Origin: Methylobacterium frigidaeris
Lineage (GTDB): Bacteria > Pseudomonadota > Alphaproteobacteria > Rhizobiales > Beijerinckiaceae
Direction of reading: 5' to 3'
Assembly: GCF_022179185.1 (NCBI RefSeq)
Contig: NZ_BPQJ01000027.1
Coordinates: 43,645 to 83,863, forward strand
DNA: 40,219 nt
Shown here: positions 8,089 to 18,311 of the stretch, piece after piece
How the letters are laid out: every line of letters begins with the position of its first letter
Numbering within the stretch: the first letter of the stretch is position 1
Notes under the pieces: generated by a model
What the model was told of the DNA's origin: nothing
Database searches by the model: none
Seen by the model: the letters and a program-made list of their open reading frames with translations, nothing else
Position numbers and translations under genes: made by a program

Positions 8089-9012
8089 ATGCTCAACCTG
8101 TTCCTGATCCAGGCGCTGAACGGCGTCCAGCTCGGCATCCTGCTGTTCCTGGTGGCGGCGGGGCTGACGCTGATCTTCGGGGTGATGGACCTCATCAACC
8201 TCGCCCACGGCGCGCTCTACATGATCGGCGCCTACCTCGCCGCGACGCTCACCGCTGCCACCGGCAGCTTCGGCCTCGGCCTCCTGCTGGCCCTGCCGGC
8301 GACGCTCGCCTTCGGGCTCGCGCTGGAAGTCCTGGTGGTGCGCCACCTCTACGGGCGCGACCATCTCGATCAGGTGCTCGCGACCTTCGGGCTGATCCTG
8401 ATCCTCAACGAGGGCGTCCGCATCGTCTGGGGCGCCGCCCCGATGAGCGTGCCGGTGCCCGACGCCCTGTCGGGCTCGGTGCGCCTCGTCGGCACCCTGC
8501 ACTACCCGCTCTACCGGGTCGCGATCATCGTCGCCGGCCTCGCCACGGGTCTGGGGCTGCATCTCCTCGTCAACCACACCCGGCTGGGCATGCGGCTGCG
8601 CGCCGGGGCCAGCAACGGCCCGATGGTGGCGGCACTCGGCGTCGATATCCGCCGGCTGTTCCTGGTGGTGTTCGGCCTCGGCGCCATGCTGGCGGGCTTT
8701 GCCGGCGCGATGGTGGCGCCGATCCTGTCGGTCGATCCCGGCATGGGCGATTCGGTGCTGATCCTGACCTTCGTGGTCATCGTCATCGGCGGCGTCGGCT
8801 CGGTGCGGGGCGCCTTCGTGGCGGGCCTCCTCGTCGGCCTCGCCGACCAGCTCGGGCGCACGTTCGGGCCGATCCTGCTGCGCAGCGTGATGGACGCCTC
8901 CGCCGCCTCGCAGACCGGGCGCACGCTCGCCCCGATGCTGATCTACATCCTGATGGCGGCGGTCCTGTTCTTCCGGCCCTCCGGCCTGTTCCCGGCGCGG
9001 GGTTCCCGATGA
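8089..9012 (+). CDS. Branched-chain-type ABC transporter permease, LivH family
   Basis: This 307-residue inner-membrane permease has about eight hydrophobic segments. It shows the family opening FLIQALNGVQLGILLFLVAAGLTLIFGVMDLINLAHG, seen here in two halves around residues 5-40. It also has the conserved LGVDIRRLFLVVFGLGAMLAGFAGAMVAP-like cytoplasmic loop, read piecewise, that docks the ATPase. It pairs with the LivM protein to form the translocation pore. The gene starts 25 bases after the binding-protein gene and overlaps the next gene by ATGA, so the two are translationally coupled. Confidence 0.92.
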   Translation: MLNLFLIQALNGVQLGILLFLVAAGLTLIFGVMDLINLAHGALYMIGAYLAATLTAATGSFGLGLLLALPATLAFGLALEVLVVRHLYGRDHLDQVLATFGLILILNEGVRIVWGAAPMSVPVPDALSGSVRLVGTLHYPLYRVAIIVAGLATGLGLHLLVNHTRLGMRLRAGASNGPMVAALGVDIRRLFLVVFGLGAMLAGFAGAMVAPILSVDPGMGDSVLILTFVVIVIGGVGSVRGAFVAGLLVGLADQLGRTFGPILLRSVMDASAASQTGRTLAPMLIYILMAAVLFFRPSGLFPARGSR

Positions 9013-9998
9013 CGACGCTCGTCGCCCGTGCCGCTGCCGAGCCGCCCCGGCGCCGGGCGGCGCTCCCCGGCGCGGCCCTCGCCGGGCTGGTCCTGGCCGC
9101 GCTGGCCGCCCTGCCGCTCGCGGCGGAGGCCGCGGGGCTCCCGTTCCTGGTCGTCACCGCGACCCGGATGATGATCTTCGGCCTCGCCGCCCTCTCCCTC
9201 GACCTCGTCCTCGGCTACGGCGCGATGGTGTCGTTCGGCCACGCCGCCTTCATCGGGCTGGGCGCCTACGCGGTCGGCATCCTCGACGCCCACGGCATCC
9301 GCGACCTTGCGATCCAGGCGCCGGTGGCGGCCGCAACCTGCGCGCTCTTCGCCCTCGTCACCGGGGCGATCAGTCTTCGCACCCGCGGCGTCTACTTCAT
9401 CATGATCACGCTCGCCTTCGGGCAGATGGCGTATTTCTTCATGGTCTCGCTCGCCGCTTACGGCGGCGACGACGGCCTGCCGCTGTCGGGCCGCTCGACC
9501 CTGTTCGGGATGCGGCTGATCGAGGGCGACCCGGCATTGTTCTACTGCGTGCTGGCGGTGCTGGCGGTCGCGCTGCTGACGCTTCGCCGCGTCGTCGCCT
9601 CGCGCTTCGGCAGTGTGCTGCGCGGCAGCCGCGACAACGCGGTGCGGATGCAGGCGATCGGCTTCTCTCCCCTGCCCTACCGGCTCACCGCCTACGTGAT
9701 GGCGGGCGCCCTCGCGGGCCTCGCCGGGGTGCTGCTCGCCAACCAGGCCGAGTTCGTCTCGCCGGCCTACATGAGCTGGCAGCGGTCGGGCGAGCTGATC
9801 GTCATGGTGGTGCTCGGCGGCATGGGCACGCTGGTCGGGCCGGTCGCCGGCGCCGCGGCTTTGATCGCCCTCGAGGAGGTGCTGGCGCATTATTCCGACC
9901 ATTGGCGCCTCGGCCTCGGGCTGATGCTGGTCGCCGTCGTGCTCCTCTCCCGCGGCGGCCTCGCCGGATTGGCGGCCAAGCTCGGGAGGCGCGCGTGA
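9009..9998 (+). CDS. Branched-chain-type ABC transporter permease, LivM family
   Basis: This second permease of the transporter has 329 residues. The N-terminus carries an arginine-rich stretch before the first membrane helix (AALAGLVLAALAALPLA). The family segments LSLDLVLGYGAMVSFGHAAFIGLGAYAVG (residues 60-90, quoted in part) and RDNAVRMQAIGFSPLPYRLTAYVMAGALAG are visible. It overlaps livH by four bases (ATGA) and the following ATPase gene by four bases (GTGA). It would heterodimerise with the LivH protein in the inner membrane. Confidence 0.92.
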   Translation: MTTLVARAAAEPPRRRAALPGAALAGLVLAALAALPLAAEAAGLPFLVVTATRMMIFGLAALSLDLVLGYGAMVSFGHAAFIGLGAYAVGILDAHGIRDLAIQAPVAAATCALFALVTGAISLRTRGVYFIMITLAFGQMAYFFMVSLAAYGGDDGLPLSGRSTLFGMRLIEGDPALFYCVLAVLAVALLTLRRVVASRFGSVLRGSRDNAVRMQAIGFSPLPYRLTAYVMAGALAGLAGVLLANQAEFVSPAYMSWQRSGELIVMVVLGGMGTLVGPVAGAAALIALEEVLAHYSDHWRLGLGLMLVAVVLLSRGGLAGLAAKLGRRA

Positions 9999-10746
9999 CC
10001 CCGCTCCTCTCGGTTCGCTCCTTGCGCAAGTCCTACGGCGCCCTGAAGGTCACCGACGACGTCAGCCTCGACGTGGCCTCGGGCGAGCTTCACGCCATCA
10101 TCGGCCCGAACGGCGCCGGCAAGACCACGCTGATCCACCAGCTCTCCGGCAGCCTGCCCAGCGATTCCGGCACGGTCCACCTCGCGGGGGAGGACGTCAC
10201 GGCCCTGCCGATGGTGGCGCGGGTGCGCCGGGGGCTCGCCCGCTCGTTCCAGATCACCTCGATCCTCGACGGGTTCTCGGTGCTGGAGAACGTGGCGCTC
10301 GCGGTCCAGGCCCGCTCCGGCTCGAGCTTCCGGTTCGTCCGCCCCGCCGCGAGCGAGGCCAAGATCAACGACGAGGCCCTCGCCGCGCTCGCCCGGGTCG
10401 GGCTCGCCGACCGGGCCGGGCGGCGGGCCGGCAGCCTGTCGCACGGCGAGAAGCGCCAGCTCGAGCTGGCGGTGGCGCTCGCCACCGGCGCCCGCCTGCT
10501 CCTCCTCGACGAGCCGCTCGCCGGCACCGGCCCGGAGGAATCGGCGATCCTGGTCGGGCTGATGCGCGCGTTGAAGGCCACCCACACGATCGTGCTGATC
10601 GAGCACGACATGGAGGCGGTGTTCGCGCTCGCCGACCGGATGAGCGTGCTGGTCTACGGCCGGGTCATCGCCAGCGGCGCTCCCGACGCGGTCCGCACCG
10701 ATCCGGCAGTGCGCGCCGCCTATCTCGGCGAGGAGGAGGCGGCCTG

Positions 10747-10747
<1 letters not shown>
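9995..10747 (+). CDS. ABC transporter ATP-binding protein, LivG family
   Basis: This 250-residue ATPase energises uptake. It has a Walker A motif GPNGAGKTT, the signature LSHGEKRQLELAVAL, a Walker B LLLLDEPLAG and the switch histidine in LIEHDME. The LivG-specific insert after Walker A is present (QITSILDGFSVLENVALAVQ). The start is GTG at 9995, overlapping the livM stop as GTGA. The open frame continues upstream within livM, but those residues are a shadow of that gene. It overlaps livF by one base (TGATG). Confidence 0.92.
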
Positions 10748-11442
<695 letters not shown>

Positions 11443-11468
11443 AACATCTGTCGCGAAGGAGTAACCGC

Positions 11469-11927
11469 ATGACCCCCATGACCGCAGGCATCACCCGCGC
11501 CGGTGAAGGCATCGAGGGCGTCCGCTGGAACATCCTCGGCCAGACCTACATCCCCAAGCAGCTCACCGAGAGCTCGCTGTCCTGGCACGCCACCTTCCCG
11601 CCGGGCACCTTCGTGCCACCGCACATCCATCCGACGCAGGACGAGTTCCTGTACATCCTGCAAGGACAACTCACCGCCGTGCTCGACGGGCAGGAGAGCG
11701 TGGCCGAGCCCGGCGACACGATCCGGCTGCCGCGGGGCCAGCCGCACGGGCTGTTCAACCGCTCCGACGCCGACGTGAAGTGCTTCTTCTGGGTCTCGCC
11801 GGCGCGCCGCCTCTACGACCTGTTCTGGGCCCTGCACAATCTCGGGCCGCAGGCCAACCCGGCCGACGTGGTGGCGATCTCGGCCAAGCACGAGGTCGAC
11901 TTCCTGCCGCCCCCGGACGCGGAGTGA
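11469..11927 (+). CDS. Single-domain cupin protein
   Basis: This 152-residue protein has one cupin barrel. Motif 1 has the metal-ligand pattern HIHPTQDE at about residues 58-65, followed by FLYILQG, and motif 2 has PGDTIRLPRGQPHG with the last histidine. Such proteins are metal-binding isomerases, dioxygenases or sensors. The C-terminal part (ARRLYDLFWAL) is not part of the barrel. AAGGAG lies just ahead of ATG 11469. It sits between livF and a PhzS-like monooxygenase, separated from the latter by four bases. It may act on an aromatic intermediate of the cluster, for example as a dioxygenase or tautomerase; the exact reaction is unknown. Confidence 0.85.
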   Translation: MTPMTAGITRAGEGIEGVRWNILGQTYIPKQLTESSLSWHATFPPGTFVPPHIHPTQDEFLYILQGQLTAVLDGQESVAEPGDTIRLPRGQPHGLFNRSDADVKCFFWVSPARRLYDLFWALHNLGPQANPADVVAISAKHEVDFLPPPDAE

Positions 11928-11931
11928 GGCG

Positions 11932-13188
11932 ATGCGCGTCATCATCGTCGGCGCCGGAATCGGCGGGCTCGCCACCGCCCTGATGCTCCACCGGCGCGGC
12001 ATCCGCGCCGAGATCTACGAGCAGGCCGCGGAAGTGCGCGAGGTCGGGGTCGGCATCAACACCCTGCCGCACGCGATCCGCGAACTCGCCGAACTCGACC
12101 TGCTGCCGGCCCTCGACCGGGTCGCGATCCGGACGCGGGAACTGGCCTACTACAACCGCCAGGGCCAGGAGGTGTGGCGCGAGCCGCGCGGGATCGACGC
12201 CGGCCACCCGGTGCCGCAATTCTCGATCCACCGCGGGCGCTTGCAGGCGGTGCTGTACGACGCGGTGCGCGAGCGGCTCGGGCCGGATGCGGTCAAGACC
12301 GGCCTCTCGCTCGCGGGCTTCCTGCAGGACGAGGGCGGGGTCACGGCCCACTTCACCGATTCGCTGCGGGGTGATGCCGGCCGCACGGTGCGGGGCGACG
12401 TGCTGATCGCCTGCGACGGCATCCACTCGGTGGTGCGCCGCCGCTTCTTCCCCGACGAGGGCCCGCCGCGCTGGGACGGGGTGCTGATGTGGCGCGGCGC
12501 CACCGAATGGGCTCCCTGGGGCGACGGACGCACCATGGCGATCGGCGGCGGCATGGGCGCGAAATGCGTGCTCTACCCGATCGCCGAGGCTGGGGATGGG
12601 CGCCAGCTGATGAACTGGGTGGTGTTCGTGAAGATGGCGGACGGCACCCTCTCGCCGCCCCCGAAGGAGAGCTGGTCGCGCCCCGCCCACCGTTCGCAGG
12701 TGCTGCCTTACGCCCGGCGCTTCGCCCTGCCGGATTTCGATCTCGCGGCCCTCGTCGAGGCGACGCCGCAGATCTTCGAGTATCCGATGTGCGACCGCGA
12801 TCCGCTGCCGCGCTGGACCCACGGCCGGGTGACGCTGCTCGGCGACGCCGCCCACCCGATGTACCCGGTCGGCTCCAACGGCGCCTCGCAGGCGATCCTC
12901 GACGCCCGGGCGCTCGGCGACGCGCTCGCCCGGTCCGAGCACCCGATGCAGGCGCTCCACGCTTACGAGGCCGAACGCCGGCCGAAGACCGCCGAGATCG
13001 TCCTCCTCAACCGCAAGGGCGGGCCGGAGCGGGTGATCGACGAGGTCGAGAAGCGGGCCCCGGCGGGATTTTCCCGGATCGAGGACGTGCTGAGCCACGC
13101 CGAGCGCCAGGCGATCGTCGGCGGCTATGCCGGCAAGGCCGGGTTCGCGGTGGCGGGCAAGGTGAGCCCGCTCAAGGTGGCGGTGTAG
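11932..13188 (+). CDS. PhzS-like FAD-dependent aromatic monooxygenase
   Basis: This 418-residue class A flavoprotein hydroxylase has the N-terminal FAD motif VGAGIGGLATAL, the central ACDGIHSVVRR (DG motif) and the GD motif VTLLGDAAHPMYPVGSNGASQ. Long stretches resemble Pseudomonas PhzS, which hydroxylates and decarboxylates 5-methylphenazine-1-carboxylate, for example VGVGINTLPHAIRELAEL, YSIHRG-type QFSIHRGRLQ and EYPMCDRDPLPRW. There are no phenazine genes here, so the substrate is more likely an aromatic carboxylic acid imported by the transporter. The ATG at 11932 follows GAGG and lies four bases after the cupin stop. It is probably the last gene of the transporter operon, since a hairpin follows. 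Confidence 0.88.
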   Translation: MRVIIVGAGIGGLATALMLHRRGIRAEIYEQAAEVREVGVGINTLPHAIRELAELDLLPALDRVAIRTRELAYYNRQGQEVWREPRGIDAGHPVPQFSIHRGRLQAVLYDAVRERLGPDAVKTGLSLAGFLQDEGGVTAHFTDSLRGDAGRTVRGDVLIACDGIHSVVRRRFFPDEGPPRWDGVLMWRGATEWAPWGDGRTMAIGGGMGAKCVLYPIAEAGDGRQLMNWVVFVKMADGTLSPPPKESWSRPAHRSQVLPYARRFALPDFDLAALVEATPQIFEYPMCDRDPLPRWTHGRVTLLGDAAHPMYPVGSNGASQAILDARALGDALARSEHPMQALHAYEAERRPKTAEIVLLNRKGGPERVIDEVEKRAPAGFSRIEDVLSHAERQAIVGGYAGKAGFAVAGKVSPLKVAV

Positions 13189-13194
13189 CTCCTT

Positions 13195-13218
13195 CCCCTC
13201 CCCCCTCGTGGGGAGGGG
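13195..13218 (+). terminator. Hairpin after the PhzS-like gene
   Basis: CCCCTCCCC at 13195-13203 pairs perfectly with GGGGAGGGG at 13210-13218 around a six-base loop. There is no T tract, so termination is uncertain. The sequence also resembles the dispersed C-rich/G-rich palindromes elsewhere in the window. It separates the transporter unit from the downstream operon that has its own operator-like site. Confidence 0.45.
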
Positions 13219-13256
13219 AGAGCGCCCCAACCCAGGAACGACCCGCGCCGAGATCC

Positions 13257-13274
13257 TTTAAGGTTGAAATATCC
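13257..13274 (+). promoter_or_regulatory. Operator-like motif copy B (upstream of the SDR operon)
   Basis: TTTA-AGG-TTGAAATATCC ends directly before the SDR start codon at 13275 and shares 15 of 18 positions with copy A at 6523-6540. The AAGG inside it could also serve as the ribosome site, so a bound protein would block both transcription and the translation start region. It is a candidate MarR operator. Confidence 0.5.
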
Positions 13275-14036
13275 ATGACCACCCTCTCTTCCCGCCACGT
13301 CCTGGTCACCGGCGCCGCCCGCGGCATCGGGCGGGCGATCGCCGCGGGTTTCGTGGCGGCGGGGGAGCGGGTGACCGTGCTCGGCCGCACGCCGGAGAGC
13401 GCCGCCCGGGCGAAGAGCGAACTCGGGGCCGCCCACGCCGTCGCCGCCGACGTCACCGACGCGGCGGCCCTGGAGCGCGCCCTGGCGGAGGCCGCGCAGC
13501 AGGCCGGTCCTGTCGCGGTACTGGTCAACAATGCCGGCGGGGCCGAGACCGCGCCTCTCGCCCGCAGCGACGTCGAGACCCTGCGCCGGATGATGGCGCT
13601 CAACTTGGAGCCGGTGCTGGTCGCGGCCCGCGCCGTCGTGCCGGGCATGAAGGCGCAGGGCGGCGGGCGGATCGTCTCGGTCGCCTCCACCGCCGGCCTC
13701 AAGGGCTACGCCTATGTCGGCGCCTACTGCGCCGCCAAGCACGCGGTGGTGGGGCTGACGCGGGCGCTGGCGCTGGAGCTGGCCGCCACCGGCATCACCG
13801 TCAACGCGGTCTGCCCCGGCTTCACCGACACCGACCTCGTCGGAAGCGCCATCGACGGGCTGGAGGCCAGGACCGGCCGCACCCGCGACGACCTCTTGAC
13901 CGAGTTCACCCGCCACAACCCGATGGGCCGGCTGATCCGGCCGGAGGAGGTGGCCGACGCGGTGATGTGGCTCGCGGGACGGCAGGCCGGCGCCGTCACT
14001 GGCCAGGCCATCGCGGTGGCGGGAGGCGAGCTGTGA
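13275..14036 (+). CDS. SDR-family 3-hydroxyacyl-CoA dehydrogenase-like oxidoreductase
   Basis: This 253-residue classical short-chain dehydrogenase has the cofactor motif TGAARGIG (residues 12-19), NNAG at about 91-94, catalytic serine in VSVASTAG and YCAAK as the Tyr-X3-Lys pair. The C-terminal VTGQAIAVAGG is typical of FabG/3-hydroxyacyl-CoA dehydrogenase relatives. In this cluster it would oxidise a 3-hydroxyacyl-CoA intermediate in the beta-oxidation-like opening of the reduced ring. The substrate is inferred from neighbours. The ATG at 13275 is directly preceded by operator-like copy B. The stop overlaps the next gene's GTG by GTGA, so translation is coupled. Confidence 0.9.
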   Translation: MTTLSSRHVLVTGAARGIGRAIAAGFVAAGERVTVLGRTPESAARAKSELGAAHAVAADVTDAAALERALAEAAQQAGPVAVLVNNAGGAETAPLARSDVETLRRMMALNLEPVLVAARAVVPGMKAQGGGRIVSVASTAGLKGYAYVGAYCAAKHAVVGLTRALALELAATGITVNAVCPGFTDTDLVGSAIDGLEARTGRTRDDLLTEFTRHNPMGRLIRPEEVADAVMWLAGRQAGAVTGQAIAVAGGEL

Positions 14037-15376
14037 ACGCGGCACCCGAGATCCCGGCCGAGATCCCCGCCCACCGCAGCGAGCTGCGGCTGTGGCTGCG
14101 CCTGCTCACCACCGCCAACACCATCGAGGCGGAGATCCGCCGGCGCCTGCGCGACCGCTTCAACACCACGCTCCCCCGCTTCGACCTGATGGCGCAGCTC
14201 GAGCGCGCGCCGGACGGCATCCAGCTCGGGGAATTGTCGCGCCGGATGATGGTCTCGAACGGCAACGTCACCGGCCTCGTCGAGCGGCTGGCGCAGGAGG
14301 AGCTGATCGACCGCCAGGTCTCGGAAGCCGACCGCCGGGCGGTGCAGGTGCGCCTGACGCCGCAAGGGCGCGCCGTCTTCACCGAGATGGCGAGGGCGCA
14401 CGCCGACTGGATCGCCGAGCTCGTCGGCGCCCTCGACCAGGCCGAGCAAGAGGCCCTGTCGACCCAGCTCTCCGCCCTCAAGGCCTCGGTGAGGCCGGGC
14501 GGCCCCCCGACCCAGCCAAAACCAAAACGCCAGGGAGGCAAAATGAGGCGCCAGAACGCCATCGCGGCCCCGCTCGAAGGGTTCACGCCGCAGCATTTCG
14601 GCTTCGCGATTCAGGACGGCATCGCGACCGTGACCTTGAACCGGCCGGAGAAGAAAAACCCGCTCACCTTCGAGAGCTACGCGGAGCTGCGCGACACCTT
14701 CCGGGCCCTGCGCTTCGAGGAGAGCGTGACCGCGGTGGTGATCACCGGCGCGGGCGGCAACTTCTCCAGCGGCGGCGACGTGTTCGAGATCATCGAGCCG
14801 CTGACCACGATGGGCGCCGCCGACCTCCACGCCTTCACGACGATGACCGGCGATCTCGTCAAGGAGATGCGGGCCTGCCCGCAGCCGGTCGTGGCGGCCG
14901 TCGAGGGCGTCTGCGCCGGGGCCGGCGCGATCATCGCCATGGCCTCCGACCTGCGGGTGGCTGCTGCTGGCGCCAAGGTGGCGTTCCTGTTCAACCGCGT
15001 GGGCTTGGCCGGCTGCGACATGGGCGCCTGCGCGATCCTGCCCCGGATCATCGGCCAGGGCCGGGCCTCCGAACTCCTCTACACCGGGCGCTTCATGAGC
15101 GCCGAGGAGGGCGAGCGCTGGGGCTTCTTCAACCGCCTGGTGCCGGCGGGAGAATCCTTGGGCGCGGCCCGCGAGACCGCCCGCGCGCTCGTGCAGGGCC
15201 CGGCCTACGCCAACGGCCTGACGAAGCGGATGCTGCACATGGAATGGGCGATGGGGGTGGATGCCGCCATCGACGCCGAGGCGATGGCCCAGGCGCTGTG
15301 CATGAAGACCCAGGATTTCCGCCGCGCCTTCGAGGCTTTCGCCGGCAAGATGAAGCCGGTCTTCGAGGGCAACTGA
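14033..15376 (+). CDS. MarR regulator domain continuous in frame with enoyl-CoA hydratase
   Basis: One uninterrupted frame of 447 codons starts at GTG 14033 (GTGA overlap with the SDR stop). Residues 1-150 are a MarR winged helix-turn-helix (QLGELSRRMMVSNGNVTGLV recognition region, then DRRAVQVRLTPQG wing). Residues 171-447 are a crotonase: VTLNRPEKKNP, oxyanion segments FSSGGDVFEI and CAGAGAIIAMASD. There is no stop between them. An in-frame ATG at 14543 with AGGGAGG just upstream begins the hydratase, so a separate 277-residue enzyme is probably also, or mainly, made. MarR proteins of aryl-CoA pathways (CouR, BadR types) are repressors released by a ligand, often the CoA ester. The hydratase would hydrate the ring-derived enoyl-CoA. 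The usual active-site acid region reads GCDMGACAILPR, so the second glutamate is not obvious. Whether a real fusion or a lost stop is open. Confidence 0.82.
   Translation: MNAAPEIPAEIPAHRSELRLWLRLLTTANTIEAEIRRRLRDRFNTTLPRFDLMAQLERAPDGIQLGELSRRMMVSNGNVTGLVERLAQEELIDRQVSEADRRAVQVRLTPQGRAVFTEMARAHADWIAELVGALDQAEQEALSTQLSALKASVRPGGPPTQPKPKRQGGKMRRQNAIAAPLEGFTPQHFGFAIQDGIATVTLNRPEKKNPLTFESYAELRDTFRALRFEESVTAVVITGAGGNFSSGGDVFEIIEPLTTMGAADLHAFTTMTGDLVKEMRACPQPVVAAVEGVCAGAGAIIAMASDLRVAAAGAKVAFLFNRVGLAGCDMGACAILPRIIGQGRASELLYTGRFMSAEEGERWGFFNRLVPAGESLGAARETARALVQGPAYANGLTKRMLHMEWAMGVDAAIDAEAMAQALCMKTQDFRRAFEAFAGKMKPVFEGN
14532..14545 (+). promoter_or_regulatory. Internal ribosome site and start of the enoyl-CoA hydratase
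   Basis: AGGGAGG followed by CAAA and ATG (14543-14545) lies inside the continuous MarR/hydratase frame. Its strength, and the match of ATG to the usual crotonase N-terminus, suggest independent initiation of the hydratase. The bases ATGA at this point would form a normal stop/start overlap if the MarR part were read one base shifted. Confidence 0.6.
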
Positions 15377-15377
15377 C

Positions 15378-16523
<1,146 letters not shown>

Positions 16524-16556
16524 GGGCAGAGTCTCACCTGAAGGAAGGACCGTCCG

Positions 16557-18311
16557 ATGGAGGCTGCCGTGCCGGAGACCCGTATGCCGGAGACCCAAAT
16601 TCCGGAAACCTCGGTGATCGCGCATCGAGAGGCGGCCGTCGCGAACGGCCCTGGCCCCGGCGGCAGCCCGTGGGCGCGGCAGCCCGACACCTTCGTGCGG
16701 GACAACCTGCCGCCGCCGGACCGGATGCCCGACTTCATCAACCTCGACCGGCTCGGCTACCCCGAGCACCTCAACGCCACCGTCGAGCTGGTCGACCGGC
16801 ACGTCGCGGAAGGGCGCGGCGACCGGGTGGCCCTCGTCGGTCCTGACGTGACCTGGACCTACGCCGAACTCAGCCAGATGATCGACCGGATGGCGAACGT
16901 CCTGGTCGACACGCTCGGGCTGGTGCCGGGCGGGCGAGTGCTGCTGCGCTCGGCCAACAACCCGACCAAGGTCGCGCTCTACCTCGCGGTCATCAAGGCG
17001 GGCGGGATCGTGGTCGCGACGATGCCGCTGCTGCGGGCGCGTGAGCTGACCCAGATCCTCGACAAGGCCCGCATTCCGCTCGCCCTCTGCGACGCCGGCC
17101 TGATCGACGAGATGGCGAAGGCCGCGGAGGGCCGGACCGAGCCGGTGCGGGTCGTGACCTGGCGCGGGACCGCCGGGGGCGAGCTCGGCGACCTCCTCGA
17201 CAACGCCTCCGATCGTTTCGAGCCGCCGCCGACCCGGGCCGACGATCCGTGCCTCCTCGGCTTCACCTCCGGCACCACCGGCCTGCCGAAGGCGACGATT
17301 CATTACCAGCGCGACCTCCTGGTGATCTGCGACTGCTACGCCCGCGAGGTCTTGCGGGCGAACCAGGACGACGTGTTCATCGGCTCGCCGCCGCTGGCCT
17401 TCACCTTCGGCCTCGGCGGGCTGGTGCTGTTCCCATTCCGGGTCGGCGCCCGGGCGGTGCTGCTCGAGAAGGCGGGGCCGGCGGACCTCGCGGCCGCGAT
17501 CGCCCGCTACCGCGCCACGATCGTGTTCACGGCACCGACCGCCTACCGGGCGATGCTGGGGCTGATCGGGCAAGCCGACCTGTCATCGTTGCGAAAGTGC
17601 GTCTCGGCCGGCGAGACACTGCCGGCGCCGACCTTCCACGCCTGGTTGAAGGCGACGGGCCTGAAGCTGATGGACGGCATCGGCGCCACCGAGATGCTGC
17701 ACATCTTCATCGCCTCGCCCGAGGACGAGATCCGGCCCGGTGCCACCGGCAAGCCGGTGCCGGGCTACGAGGCCCGGGTGATCGACGAGGCCGGCCAACC
17801 CTGCCCGCCCGGGATGCCGGGCCGCCTCGCGGTGCGCGGGCCGATCGGCTGCCGCTACCTCGCCGACGAGCGCCAGACCGTCTACGTGCAGGATGGCTGG
17901 AACGTCACCGGCGACACCTACCTGCAGGATGCCGACGGCTATTTCTGGTTCCAGGCCCGCAACGACGACATGATCGTCTCGGCCGGCTACAACATCGCCG
18001 GGCCGGAGGTGGAGGCGAGCCTGCTCGCCCACCCGGCGGTGGCCGAATGCGGTGTCGTGGCGGCACCCTGCCCCGAGCGCGGCCGCATCGTCGCGGCCTA
18101 CGTGGTGCTGAATCCCGGCCACACCGGCGACGAGGCCCTGACGAAGGCGCTGCAGGAGCACGTCAAGCAGGATCTGGCACCCTACAAGTACCCGCGGGCG
18201 GTGCATTACGTACCGGCCCTGCCCAAGACCGAATCCGGCAAGCTGCAGCGCTTCGCCCTGCGCCGGCAGGCCGAGGCGGAGGCCGCAACCGTCCAGGGAG
18301 AACCCGCATGA
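16557..18311 (+). CDS. Aryl-CoA ligase, 2-aminobenzoate/benzoate-CoA ligase type
   Basis: This 584-residue AMP-forming ligase would activate an aromatic acid to its CoA thioester with ATP. The phosphate loop TSGTTGLPKAT lies at residues 237-247, followed by DGIGATEMLHIF (A5), GDTYLQDADGYFWFQARNDD (A7/A8) and the catalytic lysine 562 in PKTESGKLQR. The stretch SPPLAFTFGLGGLVLFP is characteristic of benzoate- and aminobenzoate-CoA ligases. It is preceded by GAAGGAAGGA. The N-terminus carries an odd threefold PET repeat and extra residues up to about 45, so a shorter start cannot be excluded. It overlaps the RidA-like gene by ATGA. Anthranilate is the most likely substrate given the fused monooxygenase/reductase in the same cluster. 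Confidence 0.9.
   Translation: MEAAVPETRMPETQIPETSVIAHREAAVANGPGPGGSPWARQPDTFVRDNLPPPDRMPDFINLDRLGYPEHLNATVELVDRHVAEGRGDRVALVGPDVTWTYAELSQMIDRMANVLVDTLGLVPGGRVLLRSANNPTKVALYLAVIKAGGIVVATMPLLRARELTQILDKARIPLALCDAGLIDEMAKAAEGRTEPVRVVTWRGTAGGELGDLLDNASDRFEPPPTRADDPCLLGFTSGTTGLPKATIHYQRDLLVICDCYAREVLRANQDDVFIGSPPLAFTFGLGGLVLFPFRVGARAVLLEKAGPADLAAAIARYRATIVFTAPTAYRAMLGLIGQADLSSLRKCVSAGETLPAPTFHAWLKATGLKLMDGIGATEMLHIFIASPEDEIRPGATGKPVPGYEARVIDEAGQPCPPGMPGRLAVRGPIGCRYLADERQTVYVQDGWNVTGDTYLQDADGYFWFQARNDDMIVSAGYNIAGPEVEASLLAHPAVAECGVVAAPCPERGRIVAAYVVLNPGHTGDEALTKALQEHVKQDLAPYKYPRAVHYVPALPKTESGKLQRFALRRQAEAEAATVQGEPA
16569..16613 (+). repeat. Three 15-base units at the ligase N-terminus
   Basis: Units beginning at 16569, 16584 and 16599 each encode X-Pro-Glu-Thr-X (VPETR, MPETQ, IPETS) with base identity falling toward the third. 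The repeat keeps frame. It lies before the ligase fold begins, and may be a slippage expansion that the protein tolerates. Confidence 0.7.

Noticed and set aside
11932..13188. Phenazine biosynthesis role for the PhzS-like protein
   Set aside because: No other phenazine genes are present; the similarity shows family and general chemistry only.
13967..14032. Upstream extension of the MarR frame
   Set aside because: It overlaps the end of the SDR gene and has shadow-like composition; GTG 14033 forms a normal GTGA coupling.
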